A DNA stretch of 64,000 bases from Sphingomonas bacterium (lineage in GTDB: Bacteria; Pseudomonadota; Alphaproteobacteria; Sphingomonadales; Sphingomonadaceae), in NCBI RefSeq assembly GCF_028292945.1, contig NZ_JAQGLJ010000040.1:1-64000 (forward strand), in the 5' to 3' direction. Within the stretch, counting starts at the first letter, position 1; every line of letters starts with the position of its first letter. This document shows positions 1-8,979 of this stretch, one piece after another. The notes beneath the pieces are model-generated. The model was not told the DNA's origin. It saw nothing but the letters and a program-made list of their open reading frames with translations, and did no database searches. Position numbers and translations under genes: made by a program.

Positions 1-645
1 GAGAGCCTGCAGCACGTCGACCATACGATCTTCGAGATCGCCGAGACGCTTGCGCCCAAGGCCTATTCCAGCCGCGCGTTCATTCGCGAGATGGGCAAGT
101 ATCTGGTCGAGCATGGCAAGAAGGAGAACAGTCTCGTCAAGCTCGCCTATGAGCATGACGTGCCGATCTTCTGCCCGGCGTTCACCGATTCATCCGCGGG
201 GTTCGGACTCGTCAAGCATCAGGTCGATGCGATGAAGGCGGGCAAGCCGTACCTGACGATCGATTCAATCGCGGACTTCCGCGAACTGACCGACATCAAG
301 ATCGCGGCGGGCACGACGGGCCTGCTGATGATCGGCGGCGGCGTGCCCAAGAACTTCATCCAGGACACGGTCGTCTGCGCCGAGATCCTGGGGCATCACG
401 ATGTCGAGGTACATAAGTACGCGGTGCAGATCACCGTCGCCGATGTGCGCGACGGGGCGTGCTCGTCCTCGACGCTGCAGGAGGCGGCATCGTGGGGCAA
501 GGTCAATACCGGCATCGAGCAGATGGTGTTCGCCGAGGCGGGGTCGGTGATGCCGCTGCTGGCGTCGGATGCGTGGCACCGCGGGCTGTGGAAGGATCGC
601 GAGCCGCGGCGCTGGGCGAAGCTGTTTGCCGGGGTAGACGCGTAG
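1..645 (+). CDS. Deoxyhypusine synthase-like protein (5' truncated by window edge)
   Basis: Frame 1 is open from base 1; translation contains AAGTTGLLMIGGGVPKNFIQDTVVCAEILG typical of the DHS/homospermidine synthase-like family; stop at 645. Confidence 0.85.
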   Translation, partial: ESLQHVDHTIFEIAETLAPKAYSSRAFIREMGKYLVEHGKKENSLVKLAYEHDVPIFCPAFTDSSAGFGLVKHQVDAMKAGKPYLTIDSIADFRELTDIKIAAGTTGLLMIGGGVPKNFIQDTVVCAEILGHHDVEVHKYAVQITVADVRDGACSSSTLQEAASWGKVNTGIEQMVFAEAGSVMPLLASDAWHRGLWKDREPRRWAKLFAGVDA

Positions 646-646
646 G

Positions 647-1096
647 ATGAGCGCGATCGATCGCACGTTGCTGCAGCCCGCGATCGTCCTGGCGATCTGG
701 ACGCTGGTCATGCTGTTCTGGACGCTGGCCACACGGCTGCCGGCGATGCGCAGGGCTGGCGTGAACATGGGCGATCTGGTCGGCACCAAGCCAGCCGATG
801 CCGACCGCGCGCTGCCCGCCGGAACCCAGTGGAAGGCGCACAACTACATGCACCTGCTGGAGCAGCCGGTGCTGTTCTACGTCGTGGTGTTCGCGCTGGT
901 GCTGATGGGGGTAAACGACTTCGAGACGCGGCTGGTGGCGTGGGGCTATGTCACCTTCCGCATCCTGCATTCGATCTGGCAGGCGACCGTCAACCGGGTC
1001 CGGCCGCGCTTCTATCTGTTTGCGATCTCGACCGCGTTGCTGACCGGGCTGGCCGTGCGCGCGGCGCTGGCGGCGTGGGGTGTGGAGCCGTTCTGA
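647..1096 (+). CDS. MAPEG family membrane protein
   Basis: 149 aa, about 4 hydrophobic segments, motif N-Y-M-H-L-x-E-Q-P-V-L-F-Y typical of MAPEG proteins. Confidence 0.8.
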   Translation: MSAIDRTLLQPAIVLAIWTLVMLFWTLATRLPAMRRAGVNMGDLVGTKPADADRALPAGTQWKAHNYMHLLEQPVLFYVVVFALVLMGVNDFETRLVAWGYVTFRILHSIWQATVNRVRPRFYLFAISTALLTGLAVRAALAAWGVEPF

Positions 1097-1281
1097 TGGC
1101 GAAGGACGGCGCGTTCGAACGGCATCGCCAGCCCTGGACGACCGACGAGATCCAGAAGCTGCACCAGCTCGCCAAAAAGGGCATGGCGCTGAAGGCGATC
1201 GCCAAGGCGATGACGCGGTCGGAGGAGTCGATCAAGGAACGCGCCAAGGCGGACGGGCTGGCGATCACGAAATTGCGCTAA
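1096..1281 (+). CDS. Small SANT/HTH-like protein
   Basis: ATG overlaps the upstream TGA (ATGA); MAKDGAFERHRQPWTTDEIQKLHQLAKKGMALKAIAKAMTRSEESIKERAKADGLAITKLR. Confidence 0.65.
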   Translation: MAKDGAFERHRQPWTTDEIQKLHQLAKKGMALKAIAKAMTRSEESIKERAKADGLAITKLR

Positions 1282-1303
1282 AATCTGGCACGAGTCCCCG
1301 CAT

Positions 1304-1404
1304 CTTCCTTCCCGGGAAAGCCGGGGTCCAGTTGCGGATAGCCGACGATGCGTATGGCATTTATCCAGCGCGGCTGACTGCGCCCCGGCTTCCGCCGGGG
1401 AAGC
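1304..1404. repeat. REP-like palindromic intergenic repeat (family A)
   Basis: Inverted arms ttcccgggaaagccggggtcc ... ccccggcttccgccggggaag between convergent genes; same arms recur at 4794, 37479 and 48957. Confidence 0.7.
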
Positions 1405-1428
1405 AGTGACGTTTCAGTCCGAGCGATA

Positions 1429-3312
1429 CTAACCAAACAGCCGCTTAAGGCTCTTCTCCAGCATCAGGAACTGCCACAGCGTGCGACCGTGTTCGGCGCG
1501 GCCGGTGCGGTGGTCTTCGGCGAGGCGGCCGAGCGCGGCGAGATCGAACCAGCCGGTGTCCGCGAGCGTCTTCGATCGCGCCAGCGCGGCGGCCTCGGGG
1601 GCGAGACGGTCGCGGAACCAGGCGCTGACCGGGGTGACGAAGCCCATCTTGGGCCGGTACAGCACCTCGCGCGGCAGATAGGGCTCGAGCGCGCGCTTGA
1701 GCAGCCATTTGCCCTGCCCGCCGCGCACCCGCATCCTGGCGGGAATCGTCGCGGCGAACTCGACCAGGCGGTGATCGAGCAGCGGCTCGCGCGCCTCCAG
1801 CCCCACGGCCATGCTGGTGCGATCGACCTTGGTCAGCATCCCGCCGGGCAGCCAGCGCGTCAGATCGGCGTACTGCGCGCGGTCGAGCGGCTCGCGCGCT
1901 GGCGCGGCGCGCATCGCCGCGATCCAGGCGTCCTCCGCGCGATAGCCGCCAAGCTCGCGGCGCGCGTCGGCGGAAAGCAGCGTGCGGCGAACCTCGGGCG
2001 TGGTGACGCCGACGGCGCGCGCATATGCCTCGTCACCATCGGCGGCGAGCGAGAGCAGCGTCGTCTTGGCCCGCAGGGGGCGTGGCGCCCAGTCCGCCTT
2101 TGGATAGATCGCACCCAGCATCCCGGCGCCGCGCCGCAACGCGGCGGGCATGAAGCCTCGCACGCGCTCTTCGGCATGCTGAAACCGCTGGCGGCGATAA
2201 CCCGCAAACGCCTCGTCCGCGCCGTCGCCGGACAGCGCCACCGTCACCGTCTCGCGCGCGAGCGCGGACACCTGATAGGTAGCGAGCGCGCTGGCGTCGG
2301 CGAACGGCTCGTCGAACGCCGCCACCAGCGTATCGAGCAGGTGGAGGTCGTCGGGACTGACGACCTGTTCGCGATGGTCGGTATGGAAGCGTTGCGCGAC
2401 CAGATCGGCATAGCCGCGCTCGTCATGGCCGCGCTCGTCGAAGCCGATCGTGCAGGTCTTGACCGCGCGCTGCGACGCCTCGGCCATCAGCGCCACGACG
2501 GCGGAGCTGTCGACCCCGCCCGACAGGAACGCGCCCAGCGGCACGTCGGCGACGAGGCGACTGCGGACGGCGGTACGCAGATGGTCGACCAGTTCGGCGG
2601 CGAGATCGTCGGCCGAGCCGCGCGCACGCTCGGCGAACGAGACCTGCCACCAGCGGCGCGGCTCGGGGACCGGGCGCCCACGTTCGAGCAGCAGGAAATG
2701 GCCGGCCGGCAGCTTGCGCACGCCGGCGACAATGCAGCTGTCGTCGGGCACATAGCCCCAGGCGAGATAGTCCTCGACCGCGCGCAAATCGGGTGCGCGA
2801 CGCACGAGCGGGTGGGCGAGCAGGCCCTTCAACTCGGACGCGAAGGCGACACTGCCATCGGCCAGCTCGGCATAGTGAAGCGGCTTCACCCCCAGCCGGT
2901 CGCGCGCCAGGAACAGCGACTGCGCGTCCGCATCGTGCAGCGCGAACGCAAACATGCCATTCAGGCGATCGAGCAGCCCCGGCCCCCACGCCCGCCAGCC
3001 GTGCAGCAACACCTCCGTGTCGCCCTGCGTACGGAAGCGCGCGCCCTGCCCCTCCAGCTCGCTGCGCAACTCGGCGAAATTATAGATCTCGCCATTATAG
3101 GTGACGGTGAGCGCGCCGTCCCCCATCGGCTGCGGCGAGCCGGCCACGTCGATGATCGACAGTCGGCGATGGCCCAGCCCGACGCCGGGCGCGGTCCATA
3201 CGCCCTCCCCGTCCGGCCCGCGATGCGCGAGCGCGTCGATCATGCGATGGATGCGCAGCGGCTCGACCGGCTTGGGGGTGCCGGGGTGAAACAGCCCGGC
3301 AATGCCGCACAT
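1429..3312 (-). CDS. Asparagine synthase-like amidotransferase, XrtA system-associated
   Basis: Starts MCGIAGLFHPGTPKPVEPLRIHRMIDALAHRGPDGEGVW (class II glutamine amidotransferase) with the LSGGVDSS ATP pyrophosphatase motif; lies in the XrtA locus. Confidence 0.9.
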   Translation of the reverse strand: MCGIAGLFHPGTPKPVEPLRIHRMIDALAHRGPDGEGVWTAPGVGLGHRRLSIIDVAGSPQPMGDGALTVTYNGEIYNFAELRSELEGQGARFRTQGDTEVLLHGWRAWGPGLLDRLNGMFAFALHDADAQSLFLARDRLGVKPLHYAELADGSVAFASELKGLLAHPLVRRAPDLRAVEDYLAWGYVPDDSCIVAGVRKLPAGHFLLLERGRPVPEPRRWWQVSFAERARGSADDLAAELVDHLRTAVRSRLVADVPLGAFLSGGVDSSAVVALMAEASQRAVKTCTIGFDERGHDERGYADLVAQRFHTDHREQVVSPDDLHLLDTLVAAFDEPFADASALATYQVSALARETVTVALSGDGADEAFAGYRRQRFQHAEERVRGFMPAALRRGAGMLGAIYPKADWAPRPLRAKTTLLSLAADGDEAYARAVGVTTPEVRRTLLSADARRELGGYRAEDAWIAAMRAAPAREPLDRAQYADLTRWLPGGMLTKVDRTSMAVGLEAREPLLDHRLVEFAATIPARMRVRGGQGKWLLKRALEPYLPREVLYRPKMGFVTPVSAWFRDRLAPEAAALARSKTLADTGWFDLAALGRLAEDHRTGRAEHGRTLWQFLMLEKSLKRLFG

Positions 3313-3313
3313 G

Positions 3314-4894
3314 CTACAGACCCGCCGCGCGCGGCAGCGGCCCGAGCGCATGGCGGAAGCGCGCTATTGTCGCGGCGGCGTCACGGCCGGGCGTCACCTC
3401 GGCGGAAAGGTGGACGACGAGCGCGCGATTGGAGCGGCCGAGCAGGCGTGCTTGCGCGGTGTGGCGCTTCACTTGCAGAGGACTGGCGGCATCGACATCG
3501 CCGACGCGATACCAGCTTGCGACCACGCGCTCCACTGGTCCGGGTGCGGTAATGCGCATGGCCCGGCCGCCGGCGATCGGGGGCAGATCGGCGACGCGCA
3601 ACCAGCGATCCGCCTCGCGCAGCACGCCCGTGCCGAAGGAGACGAGTTCCGCGCCCTCGCGTTGGCGGGCGAAGACGGCAACGCCGACATCGACGGCATT
3701 GCCGCGGGCATCGACATAGCGGCCGAACAGCGTGTGATCGGCACCGGGATGGTGCGGCTGCCACGGCGCGGTCGTGGAGATCGGCGCCCTGGTCCAGCCC
3801 GGCAGTTCGGGCAGCGAGAGTTGCGGCGGCAGCGGCGCGGCACGATTGGCGGCGGCGCTCCAGCTGGGGAAGATCGTGGCGGTCGCGAGTACCAGAAGAA
3901 CCGCGACGGCGAGCGGCACTGTGCGCGCGACCGGGGCTTGCAAGCGGTCGGGATCGAACGCGGGCGCGTCGGGGGCACGGTCGAACCAGCGCCACGCCGC
4001 GGCCAGCAGGCCCGCCATGACGACGGCGAAGAACAGCCAGCCATAGACGATGTGGTCCGCCCCCGTCGCCGCTTCCAGCGAGGTCAGATGCGCGGCGTAG
4101 ATCGTCCCGAACGCACGCACGCCGTTGGCGATGACCGGTACGACGACGCATGCGGCGAGGAACACCGCGCGTCGCCGCCAGCGGGTGAAGCACAGGTTTG
4201 CGACCAGCACGCCGAACGCCAGCATCGCGAGCACGAACTTGCTGCCGGAGCAGGCCTCCGCGACCTCGAACCAATAACGCCCGGCGTGGATCAGCACGCC
4301 GTCGACCTGCGCCGGCACGCCGACCAGATCGAGCAGCGGCATGACGATGGCGACGGTGACCTGCTGCAGCGGCGGTTCCAGCTCCTCGCCGAACGGCACG
4401 AGAAACCCCGCATAGGCGAGCGGAAAGGTCAGACCGCGCGCGACCTGGGGGCCCAACAGCGTCACGGCCGCGCCGATCAGCATCGCCACCAGCCCGGCCT
4501 GACGCAGCACGGCCGCGGACGCCGCGTCACCGAGCAGCCAGCCGAACCCGCCCGCCGCGACGACGGCAAGTCCCGGCCACCAGGCAACCGGGCGGAGCTG
4601 TGCCAGCTCGGCGCGGCGCTGCCACACCAGCCAGGCGATGACCGGCGGGATGAAGATGCAATGGCCGTAGGTGGTCGATGTCCACCAGATGCGCGCCATG
4701 TCGCCCAGGTCGGTGCGGAAGAGGATGAGGAGCGCGGCGGCGGTGAGTGTGAGGGCGATGAGGTGCGGTTGCCAGGGTCGCGCGGCGATCCATTCCCTTC
4801 CCCGGCGAAAGCCGGGGCCAAGTGTCGGCGCACCGCGCCGCCTTTTCTTCTTGGCTGGACCCCGGCTTTCGCGCGGGAGGGGCAGGTCTATCAC
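3314..4894 (-). CDS. xrtA: Exosortase A with C-terminal EpsI domain
   Basis: Multi-TM protein with exosortase Cys (VAEACSGSKF), Arg (VIANGVRAFG) and His (ADHIVYGW) motifs, then an EpsI-like periplasmic domain; GTG start overlaps the upstream TGA. Confidence 0.9.
   Translation of the reverse strand: MIDLPLPRESRGPAKKKRRRGAPTLGPGFRRGREWIAARPWQPHLIALTLTAAALLILFRTDLGDMARIWWTSTTYGHCIFIPPVIAWLVWQRRAELAQLRPVAWWPGLAVVAAGGFGWLLGDAASAAVLRQAGLVAMLIGAAVTLLGPQVARGLTFPLAYAGFLVPFGEELEPPLQQVTVAIVMPLLDLVGVPAQVDGVLIHAGRYWFEVAEACSGSKFVLAMLAFGVLVANLCFTRWRRRAVFLAACVVVPVIANGVRAFGTIYAAHLTSLEAATGADHIVYGWLFFAVVMAGLLAAAWRWFDRAPDAPAFDPDRLQAPVARTVPLAVAVLLVLATATIFPSWSAAANRAAPLPPQLSLPELPGWTRAPISTTAPWQPHHPGADHTLFGRYVDARGNAVDVGVAVFARQREGAELVSFGTGVLREADRWLRVADLPPIAGGRAMRITAPGPVERVVASWYRVGDVDAASPLQVKRHTAQARLLGRSNRALVVHLSAEVTPGRDAAATIARFRHALGPLPRAAGL
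4794..4882. repeat. REP-like palindromic repeat (family A) lying inside the 5' end of xrtA
   Basis: cttccccggcgaaagccggggcc ... ggaccccggctttcgcgcgggaggg inverted arms, in the region coding for the first ~33 aa of XrtA. Confidence 0.7.
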
Positions 4895-6063
4895 GCCGCC
4901 ACCCGCTCCGCAGGCAGCCCGAGCAGCGCGTCCAGCGGCTGCAGGCGCGCGCGCCAGTCATACCGGGCGATCACCTGCGCGCGGGCAGCCCCACCCTGCC
5001 CCGCACCGTCCAGCGCCGCGCAGACCTGTTCGATCCAGTCTTCCGCCCCGTCGGCGACCGCGATCGTGCCGGCATGGTCGATCCCCTCCGCAGCACCTGG
5101 CGAGGCGATCACCGGGCGCGCCATCGCCATCGCCTCCAGCACCTTGTTCTGGATGCCGCGAGCCAGCTGGAGCGGCGCGACGCAGACCTGCGCCGCCGCC
5201 AGCCAGCCGCGCACATCGGGCACCGCGCCGGTGACGAGGACGCCGGGCAGTTTGGCCAGCGCGTGGACCGCGGGCGTCGGCGCGCGGCCGACGATCGCGA
5301 ACCGCGCCGCCGGGCGTCGGGCGCGGACGGCGGGCAGCACTTCGCGCGCGAAGAGGGTCACCGCGTCCACATTGGGCTGATAGTCCATCTGCCCGGTGAA
5401 CACGATCAGCTGCCCCGCCCGGTCGACAGTCTCGAAGCTCGCGGCGGGATCGAAGAAGCGGGCATCGATGCCGTTCTCGACCACCTCGATCCGGCCGGAG
5501 CCGCCCGTCGAACGAAACAGCGCCGCCTCGCTGGCGGTGACGAACAGGCTGGCGGTCACCCGCGCGGCGACTGCGCACTCGAAGCGGCCGAGCAGCCGTG
5601 CCTCGCGGCGGAGCAGCGGGCGCAATGGCAGCGCGGCAGTGGCCGCCTGTTGCGCGAACTTGGCCGAGTCCACGTCGCAGAAGTCCATCACCGCAGGCGT
5701 GCGCGCGGGCAGATACTGCGCCATCTGACCGGAGAAGCAGTAGGTCGCGTCCGTGCGCGGCGCGGCGGCCATGGCGGCGTGCATCGCGGGGTGATCGAAC
5801 GCAGTCAGCGATACGGGCAACCCACTCGCCAGCGCCTCCAGCGTCGCGCGGACCCGGCCCTTGCGGCGGGGCACGATCGTGCAGCTGGCGATGAGCTCGC
5901 GCAGGTGGGGGTGCGCCTGACAGTCGGCCGGATCGTCGGCGAAGGCGACCAGATGCACGCGCGCGCGTGCCGCGAGGTAACGGAGCACTTGGTAGCTGCG
6001 GATCTTGTCGCCGCGATCGGGCGGGTATGGAACGCGATGGGCGAGAAACAGGATGTCCCTCAC
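4891..6063 (-). CDS. Glycosyltransferase, XrtA/PEP-CTERM-associated (TIGR03087-like)
   Basis: GTG start gives VRDILFLAHRVPYPPDRGDKIRSYQVLRYLA; GT-B C-terminal region; GTGA overlap with the upstream FemAB gene. Confidence 0.85.
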   Translation of the reverse strand: MRDILFLAHRVPYPPDRGDKIRSYQVLRYLAARARVHLVAFADDPADCQAHPHLRELIASCTIVPRRKGRVRATLEALASGLPVSLTAFDHPAMHAAMAAAPRTDATYCFSGQMAQYLPARTPAVMDFCDVDSAKFAQQAATAALPLRPLLRREARLLGRFECAVAARVTASLFVTASEAALFRSTGGSGRIEVVENGIDARFFDPAASFETVDRAGQLIVFTGQMDYQPNVDAVTLFAREVLPAVRARRPAARFAIVGRAPTPAVHALAKLPGVLVTGAVPDVRGWLAAAQVCVAPLQLARGIQNKVLEAMAMARPVIASPGAAEGIDHAGTIAVADGAEDWIEQVCAALDGAGQGGAARAQVIARYDWRARLQPLDALLGLPAERVAA

Positions 6064-7106
6064 CCCAGCCCCCGCGCGATCGGTGGCCCAAGCAGATTGG
6101 CGACCGGCAGCGGCAGGCGCTTCCAGGTCCGCACCATCAGCGCGTATTTCGGGTTGAGGGGGTTGATCTCGCGCTTCGGACCGACGCTTCTGCTCCAGTA
6201 GGTCAGCGGCTCGGGGGTGAAACCCCAGTTCTTCTTGAACGCCGCCGGCCCGGTGCCTGCCTTGGACCGGCCGAAGTCGAACCGCGTGCAGCCGCGTCCG
6301 CGCGCGTGGCTCATCAGCGCAAAGTACATCCGCTCGTTGGCGCGCAGGCCGCGCGCCGCCTCGGTGCCGCCCCCCCAATAGGGATAGACGGTGCCGTTGA
6401 GGTAGAGGCTGAGCACGCTGGCGACCGGCTGGCCGGCGTGCCGCACGGTCAGGATGTCGGCGTCGAGCTGGTCGAGGACGGCGCGGAACAGCTTGGCGGG
6501 AAAGACCGGCGTGCCGAGGTTGCGGACCGACTCGGCGTAGATGCGGTAGTGTTCGCCCAACGCGGGCGCGTCGCTACCGATCGCGATCTCCCCATCGTTG
6601 CCGAGCGCGCGGCGGACCTCGGCGCGCTGCTTGCGCGGGACGGCGAGGAGCTCGGCGTCGTCGCTAGCGGCGAGCGCGCGGGTGAACCCGACATAGGTGG
6701 TTTGGTCCGATGCCCAGCCCGCCGGTCCTGTCCCCCCGCGCAGCTCGACAGAAGGGCAGCCGAGCCGTTGCGCCAGGTCCCACGCTCCAGCGGCGAGTTC
6801 CTCCGTCGCGTCGCCCAGCACGCCGCCGCCGACGCCGAATCCGGCGGAGACCAGCGCGCGGCCGACCAGGGGCGAGCGCATCTCCGTCAGGGGAAGGACC
6901 CCGGCAATGCCCCCGCTCGCGCGCTCGGCAACGAGGTAGCGCGCGCGTTGACCGCAGCCGGTCGCGACGGCGCGGCTCCAGCCGGCGAGGTGAAAGGGGG
7001 TGGCGTGCGGGTGCGCGCGGACGAAGCGGTCGAGGCGTGACGCTTCGTTTGCGTCGCGCAGGTCGGCCTCGCGGATGCCGATCAGGGTGGAGGGCTGGAA
7101 GGTCAC
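6060..7106 (-). CDS. FemAB-family protein, XrtA/PEP-CTERM-associated
   Basis: GNAT/FemAB-like translation (FDFGRSKAGTGPAAFKKNWGFTPEPLTYW) within the XrtA locus. Confidence 0.88.
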   Translation of the reverse strand: MTFQPSTLIGIREADLRDANEASRLDRFVRAHPHATPFHLAGWSRAVATGCGQRARYLVAERASGGIAGVLPLTEMRSPLVGRALVSAGFGVGGGVLGDATEELAAGAWDLAQRLGCPSVELRGGTGPAGWASDQTTYVGFTRALAASDDAELLAVPRKQRAEVRRALGNDGEIAIGSDAPALGEHYRIYAESVRNLGTPVFPAKLFRAVLDQLDADILTVRHAGQPVASVLSLYLNGTVYPYWGGGTEAARGLRANERMYFALMSHARGRGCTRFDFGRSKAGTGPAAFKKNWGFTPEPLTYWSRSVGPKREINPLNPKYALMVRTWKRLPLPVANLLGPPIARGLG

Positions 7107-7963
7107 GCGGCCATTCTGTGCGTTGCGCCGGGCGGCGCGAGTGCGTCCACCACCGCATCCACCCTGCCCCAGTCGTGGCGTGCGATCAGGCCACGCAGTT
7201 TGCCGGCCATTGCGCCCAGCCGGCTATAATGGCGCAGGCGCGACCGCAGCGGCGCGTTGGCGACGCGCGGCTGGTCGGGGTCGATCTCCCATGGGTGAAA
7301 GTAGAAGACGGCGGGCTGCCCCTCCGCATTGACCTGACGCACCGCGAAGTCGGTCAGCGCGGCGGGGAGCAGGCGAAAGAAGCCGCCGCCGGTCGCGACC
7401 CGACGCGAGCCGATCTGTGCGACGGTCACCGGCAATTCGACCAGCGCCGCGTCGGCGAGCGGGCGAAAGGCATAGCGGGGCGCTTCGGGCCAGCCATAAT
7501 GGTCGTGGCGCAGCGGTGCCACGCTGGACGAGTAGCGATAGCCCGCCTCGGCCAGCTCCGCGAACGCCCATGGGGTGCGCGTGTCGATCGAGAAGCTCGG
7601 CGCGCGATAGCCGCTGATCGCGACGCCACCCGCGTCCTCCAGCGCGCCGCGCGCACGGACGAGGTCGGCGCGGAATTCGGGCGCGGTCATGGTGAATACG
7701 CGCTGGTGATCCCAGCCATGGCTGGCGAGCTCGTGTCCCGCCGCGACGATGCGGCGGATCAGCGCCGGATACCGCTGCGCCACCCAGCCCAGCGTGAAGA
7801 AGGTCCCCTTTGCCCCGCTCTCCGCGAACAGCGCCAGCACAGCATCGGTGTTGCGCTCGACCCCGGGCGACAGGCTGTCCCAGTCGGCCTTGTCGATGAC
7901 GCGCTCGAACGCGCCGACCTGGAACCAGTCTTCGACGTCGACGGACAGGCCGTTACGCGGCAC
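7103..7963 (-). CDS. Polysaccharide deacetylase, XrtA-associated
   Basis: NGLSVDVEDWFQV, HELASHGWDHQRV and GYRAPSFSI motifs; GTG start chosen by homology to family N-termini. Confidence 0.88.
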   Translation of the reverse strand: MPRNGLSVDVEDWFQVGAFERVIDKADWDSLSPGVERNTDAVLALFAESGAKGTFFTLGWVAQRYPALIRRIVAAGHELASHGWDHQRVFTMTAPEFRADLVRARGALEDAGGVAISGYRAPSFSIDTRTPWAFAELAEAGYRYSSSVAPLRHDHYGWPEAPRYAFRPLADAALVELPVTVAQIGSRRVATGGGFFRLLPAALTDFAVRQVNAEGQPAVFYFHPWEIDPDQPRVANAPLRSRLRHYSRLGAMAGKLRGLIARHDWGRVDAVVDALAPPGATHRMAA

Positions 7964-8966
7964 GGGCGCGCTGGCCCAGCCTGGGCGCGGGCGCGTCCCC
8001 TTCGACCCAATCGACCAGCAGGGTGAGCACACGGCGCAGCGCCTGGTCCTGTTCCTGCAGCCGTGCCTCCAGATCGGCGAGACGGCGCGTCATCTCGGCA
8101 TCCGGGATCGCATGATCTGGTGCCGTCGGCGAAGCGTCCACGGCCGCGCCGGGCAGATCGGCCGCCATGTCGGCCTGTACGGCGCGGACCACGTCGCCAT
8201 CGATCAGGTCTTCGCCCGTCACCGCCGCATGCAGCATGACGCGCGCGGCAAGCACGTTCAGCCGGCGCGGTACGCCGCCCGATGCCGCGAACAGCGCCGT
8301 GAACGCCTCCTCGCTGAAATCCGGCCGCCCCTGCCAGCCGGCCAGCGCCAGCCGATGGGCGATATAGTCGGCGACCTCTTCCTCTTCCATCGGGTCGAGG
8401 TGATGGACCGCGATCACCCGCTGGCGCAACTGCTCCAGCCCGGTGCCATGATTGAGCCGTTCGCGAAACTCGGGCTGGCCGAGCAGGACGATCTGCGTCA
8501 GCGCGTGACCGCCGGCCTGGAAATTGGACAGCATCCGCAGCTCTTCCAGGCTCTCGACCGGCAGCGCCTGCACCTCGTCGACGACCAGCAGCGTGCGCTT
8601 GCCCGTCCGCGCCACCGCGTGCAGCCCGCGCTCGATCGCGAGCAACAGCTGCGCCTTCTCCAACTCCGCCGTATCGACACCCAGCTGCGCCGCCACGATG
8701 CGGAGCAGGTCGGCGGCGTCGATCGCGGTGGAGACGATCTGGACGACGTGGAACGGCGTGCGATCCATCGTCTCCAGCAGATGGCCGATCAGCGTCGTCT
8801 TGCCGGCACCGATATCGCCGGTGATGACGATGAAGCCCTCCTCCTGCGCCAGCCCATAGCTCAGATACACCATCGCCTTGCGGTGGGTGGCGGTCTCGAA
8901 CCAGAAATGCGGATCCGGCGTCAGCTGGAACGGCCTGGCGGTCAGCCCGAAATGTTCGTCGATCAT
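7953..8966 (-). CDS. ExeA-like AAA ATPase, XrtA/PEP-CTERM-associated
   Basis: MIDEHFGLTARPFQLTPDPHFWFETATHRKAMVYLSYGLAQEEGFIVITGDIGAGKTTL (Walker A), LLVVDEVQAL (Walker B). Confidence 0.92.
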   Translation of the reverse strand: MIDEHFGLTARPFQLTPDPHFWFETATHRKAMVYLSYGLAQEEGFIVITGDIGAGKTTLIGHLLETMDRTPFHVVQIVSTAIDAADLLRIVAAQLGVDTAELEKAQLLLAIERGLHAVARTGKRTLLVVDEVQALPVESLEELRMLSNFQAGGHALTQIVLLGQPEFRERLNHGTGLEQLRQRVIAVHHLDPMEEEEVADYIAHRLALAGWQGRPDFSEEAFTALFAASGGVPRRLNVLAARVMLHAAVTGEDLIDGDVVRAVQADMAADLPGAAVDASPTAPDHAIPDAEMTRRLADLEARLQEQDQALRRVLTLLVDWVEGDAPAPRLGQRARAA

Positions 8967-8979
8967 CGAACGCGACCCT

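Noticed and set aside
1304-1404. CRISPR array candidate from short palindromic repeats
   Set aside because: Repeats are dispersed single copies with inverted arms, not regularly spaced direct repeats with spacers; no cas genes.
1489-3552. 687-aa plus-strand ORF
   Set aside because: Antisense to the well-supported amidotransferase gene; Arg/Gly/Ala-rich shadow ORF typical of GC-rich DNA.
3302-6201. Long plus-strand ORFs (3302-5380, 4822-6201)
   Set aside because: Antisense to xrtA and glycosyltransferase genes with clear domain motifs; no recognisable protein motifs.
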